The translations under genes were made by a program, and so were the position numbers. Under the pieces are notes generated by a model, which made no database searches, was not told where the DNA came from, and saw only the letters and a list, made by a program, of their open reading frames with translations. 64,000 nucleotides of DNA. It comes from Sphingobacterium endophyticum. Its GTDB lineage: Bacteria; Bacteroidota; Bacteroidia; Sphingobacteriales; Sphingobacteriaceae. How positions within the stretch are numbered: the first letter of the stretch is position 1; each line of letters begins with the position of its first letter. The stretch is taken from positions 248,001-312,000 of the forward strand of contig NZ_SMMI01000004.1 in assembly GCF_009733535.1 (NCBI RefSeq), in the 5' to 3' direction. Shown here in pieces: positions 61,890 through 64,000 of the stretch.

Positions 61890-62519
61890 CTAATCAGTTT
61901 CATTCAAAAGCATTTGAAATCTCTCCAAAAACTTAGCTACATGGAGACCGTCGACAAGCGCATGATGAGCATGCAAGGATATGTTCATCGTCTTTTTCCC
62001 ATTTTTATCCATCAATTTTGCAAAAGAAATCTTTGGACATGAATCTGCATATGCAAAATTTCTAGCATGAGAAAGAGCGGTAAAATTCACCCAAGGAAGT
62101 GCTGAACAATGTACCTCATTGATTTTTGCCCCAGTCAAATCTAACCCTTTTGAATTTAAAACTTTATCTATAGCAAGTTTTGCCCCATGCAAAAACTCCG
62201 ATTCATGCACATTGTAATCAATATATGAAAATCCAAACGTCTCATCGGACCTTAATACCGTTGTAGATATTACAACTTCATCATAGAGGTAGACTTTACC
62301 TTCATCGATCCTCAATCTAAAATTCTCGATTTCGTTCATCGCCTTCAATGATCTGAATAAATAGTACAGAAAGAAGGAAGTAGACTTTTTCTTTGCTTGC
62401 TGGTAGGCAATGGTCATATCTACTTCAAAAGTAACACCATGAAATGGTTCTGTAAATTTTGAAAAGAACTCAAAATGCTCTCTTCTTGTCCATTTTTCTA
62501 AATCTATTTCCTTTCTCAT
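61890..62519 (-). CDS. Chloramphenicol acetyltransferase-like enzyme (CatA type)
   Basis: 209 residues, family length. N-terminal IDLEKWTRREHFEFFSKFTEPFHGVTFEVD, middle SALPWVNFTALSHARNF and the catalytic site HAHHALVDGLHV, where His186 and Asp190 correspond to His195 and Asp199 of CAT III. The enzyme forms trimers and transfers acetyl from acetyl-CoA to a hydroxyl. Chromosomal relatives may act on other acceptors, so chloramphenicol resistance is likely but not proven. No integrase or IS marks a transfer. Confidence 0.9.
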   Translation of the reverse strand: MRKEIDLEKWTRREHFEFFSKFTEPFHGVTFEVDMTIAYQQAKKKSTSFFLYYLFRSLKAMNEIENFRLRIDEGKVYLYDEVVISTTVLRSDETFGFSYIDYNVHESEFLHGAKLAIDKVLNSKGLDLTGAKINEVHCSALPWVNFTALSHARNFAYADSCPKISFAKLMDKNGKKTMNISLHAHHALVDGLHVAKFLERFQMLLNETD

Positions 62520-62814
62520 CCTTCATTTAAATAATTAAATCAGTTCCTAACAGTATTCATTGAATACATAGTTATGAATTCTTTTAAAGATAGGCCTTCG
62601 AAAGACAATTTGAAAGCACATTTCTAAAAATTATCCAAACCCATACCATCGATATTACCCTATTATTCTTTAGCAACTTTTGTTATATTCAAATCAAAAT
62701 TGAATAAATAAAATTATTTGATTGGGCGACTAACCTAATAATAAAGGATTAACTTAACACTAGATAGCCACTATACATTATTATGCTTTATGCTAATACC
62801 TATAATCAAGTACG

Positions 62815-63498
62815 ATGACTAAAAATATTTTTCTGAATAAAGCTTTTATATGTCTTATTTTTCTGATGTCATGTTCTCTACAGAAGGATATCCCAGCTTC
62901 CTTTGTCAATTTAAAAAAGCTTATTCCCAACATAGAAATTGACCTTCGTTATCATGGAAACCACAATTTTCTGGGAAAACCCGTAACCGGCTATGAATCC
63001 GACAATGTTTATATTAGCAAAGAAGCAGCTACAGCAATGCTGGCAATACAAAAAGAACTTAATAGTAAGGGATTGGGGATTAAAGTGTTTGACGCTTATA
63101 GACCTCAAAAGGCGGTAAATAACTTTAAAGAATGGGCATTGGACATTGCGGACACTTTGGCAAAACAAGAGTTCTATCCAAATGTAGACAAAAGAGATTT
63201 ATTTAAGCTTGGATATATTGCAGAGAAATCTGGTCATAGCCGAGGCAGCACGATCGACCTAACACTAATCAAACTAGCTGACAAAACCGAACTCGACATG
63301 GGAACTGGTTTTGATTACTTTGGGGAACCTTCTCATCATGATTATAAAAATCTTACAGAAGAACAAAAGAACAACCGCAAGTTATTACGCAACATCATGG
63401 AAAAATATGGTTTCAAAGCCATCGAAGAAGAATGGTGGCATTACACTTTAAAAAATGAACCCTTCAAGGAAAAATACTTCGATTTTAACGTGAAGTAA
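62815..63498 (+). CDS. D-alanyl-D-alanine dipeptidase, VanX/DdpX type (M15D)
   Basis: 227 residues with a lipoprotein-like signal (ICLIFLMSCSLQKD; the residue before Ser-Cys is Met, a relaxed lipobox). Zinc-site residues: SGHSRGSTIDLTL (His and Asp) and EEEWWHYTL (catalytic Glu and His). Further family marks are DLRYHGNHNFLG and VFDAYRPQKAV. It hydrolyses D-Ala-D-Ala in the periplasm, probably for peptidoglycan recycling or D-Ala use. No vanHA or vanRS gene lies here, so a vancomycin-resistance role is not suggested. Next to it is the CatA-like gene, divergently placed. Confidence 0.93.
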   Translation: MTKNIFLNKAFICLIFLMSCSLQKDIPASFVNLKKLIPNIEIDLRYHGNHNFLGKPVTGYESDNVYISKEAATAMLAIQKELNSKGLGIKVFDAYRPQKAVNNFKEWALDIADTLAKQEFYPNVDKRDLFKLGYIAEKSGHSRGSTIDLTLIKLADKTELDMGTGFDYFGEPSHHDYKNLTEEQKNNRKLLRNIMEKYGFKAIEEEWWHYTLKNEPFKEKYFDFNVK

Positions 63499-63547
63499 TA
63501 AATATATAATTGGCGCAAATCTTATTATTTGACCTAAAACACAAAAA

Positions 63548-63565
63548 AGCGGACAAATGTCCGCT
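63548..63565. terminator. Terminator between the dipeptidase and dnaB genes
   Basis: Stem AGCGGACA/TGTCCGCT (63548-63555 with 63558-63565), 2-nt gap (loop opens to more). An A-run before it gives a T-run on the minus strand. Confidence 0.72.
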
Positions 63566-63600
63566 ATATCTTTTTCTCTTATGTCTTATGTCTTTAGTCT

Positions 63601-63649
63601 AACTACTAACTACTAACTACTAACTACTAACTACTAACTACTAACTACT
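63601..63649. repeat. Heptanucleotide tandem repeat, seven copies
   Basis: AACTACT repeated exactly seven times (49 nt), preceded by looser 7-nt units such as TATGTCT (63579-63598). Non-coding, between the dnaB 3' end and a terminator. Copy number may vary by replication slippage. Confidence 0.93.
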
Positions 63650-63664
63650 TTCTACTCATTACCA

Positions 63665-64000
63665 TTAAAACGGCGCATCATCCGGCATATCATTCATTCT
63701 AGATGGCATTGTTATTCCACCGCCAAAATCACCGAAACTTCCGGAAGGTTGGATGGCATTGCCCATTCCAGAACCAAAGTCTTTGAAACCACCTGAATCT
63801 GCTCCCATTCCAGAGAAATCATCCTCCAAATCCACAAATTTTACATATTTTCCTACGAATCGTAGTGGAACAATACCAGTTTCCCCATTACGGTGCTTAG
63901 CAATAATAACCTCACCTACCCCAACGGTTGATCTACCTTCTTCATCCTCCAACAATCCATAGTATTCAGGACGGTATAAGAAAAGTACCATATCGGCATC
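63665..64000 (-). CDS. dnaB: Replicative DNA helicase DnaB, C-terminal end (5' part outside window)
   Basis: The frame is open to the window edge; the last ~111 residues are present. It begins with DADMVLFLYRPEYYG, the RecA-fold strand seen after motif H3 in DnaB, then GVGEVIIAKHRNGETGIVPLRFVG with the KHRNGxTG loop that contacts DNA. The last ~55 residues form a Gly/Met/Ser-rich tail (FGSGMGNAIQPSGSFGDFGGG). It unwinds DNA at the replication fork. A 7-bp tandem repeat starts 16 nt past the stop codon. Confidence 0.92.
   Translation of the reverse strand, partial: DADMVLFLYRPEYYGLLEDEEGRSTVGVGEVIIAKHRNGETGIVPLRFVGKYVKFVDLEDDFSGMGADSGGFKDFGSGMGNAIQPSGSFGDFGGGITMPSRMNDMPDDAPF

Noticed and set aside
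62815..63498. Vancomycin-resistance cluster
   Set aside because: Only a VanX-type dipeptidase is present; no vanH, vanA/B ligase or vanRS lies nearby.
63601..63649. CRISPR array
   Set aside because: The 7-bp units are contiguous with no spacers, so this is a simple tandem repeat.
1..64000. tRNA, rRNA, insertion sequences, prophage or integrase genes
   Set aside because: Reading both strands gave no cloverleaf-like T-arm context, rRNA segment, transposase or integrase motif that I could recognise.

Overview
The window is a 64 kb chromosomal segment of a Bacteroidota bacterium, most likely family Sphingobacteriaceae (Sphingobacterium/Pedobacter type). Grounds: AT-rich DNA, a SusC/SusD pair, Bacteroidota-type promoters (TTTG, 19-20 nt, TAnnTTTG), an E1 alpha-beta fusion dehydrogenase, DUF4290 and DUF3467 proteins, a RemB/Wzi-like barrel, and few strong Shine-Dalgarno sites. 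The genus is an inference. No tRNA, rRNA, CRISPR array, insertion sequence or prophage was recognised.

Layout. 0-2 kb: truncated tolC and its TetR regulator with two copies of one operator, then an Hsp20 gene. 2.3-11 kb: housekeeping and metabolic genes (folB, DUF1080 hydrolase, GNAT-nitrilase fusion, M42 peptidase, lgt, Bcr/CflA transporter, aroQ, outer-membrane barrel). 11-14 kb: convergent secreted glycosidases (GH125 and DUF4038/GH140-like). 14-19 kb: murI, a small secreted protein, sufS-sufE, acyl-ACP desaturase. 19-30 kb: a carbohydrate-utilisation locus (GH95-like enzyme, SusD, SusC, a decayed GH95 C-terminus, AraC regulator, beta-propeller glycosidase, zinc sugar/alcohol dehydrogenase). 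30-33 kb: MarR, ferredoxin-NADP reductase and ferredoxin in one tight operon, then NDH-2. 33-37 kb: a PolX-like protein with a damaged polymerase site, and an M1 peptidase. 37-43 kb: the rod-shape operon mreB-mreC-mreD-pbp2-rodA. 43-45 kb: three overlapping genes (nucleoside phosphorylase, YigZ, DMT transporter). 45.5-51 kb: aromatic amino-acid operon (pheA, DAHP synthase-chorismate mutase, aroA, aroC, ROK kinase). 51-64 kb: E1 dehydrogenase, Nudix, a probable small RNA, rlmH, a 44-residue membrane protein, YceI, murA, DUF4290, pcrA/uvrD, a CatA-like acetyltransferase, a VanX-like dipeptidase, and the 3' end of dnaB.

The most notable find is in front of pheA. A well-formed promoter starts a short leader encoding a 21-residue peptide with nine aromatic residues (4 Phe, 3 Tyr, 2 Trp). 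An intrinsic terminator follows. The end of the leader ORF can pair with the terminator's 5' arm, so antiterminator and terminator exclude each other. This is a complete transcription-attenuation device for a mixed Phe/shikimate operon.

Other points: a probable ~120-nt structured RNA with its own promoter and terminator (54.9-55.06 kb); a 44-residue protein gene with a strong ribosome site; MurA with Asp in place of the fosfomycin-target Cys; PolX with two of three catalytic carboxylates altered; and a seven-copy 7-bp tandem repeat beside dnaB.
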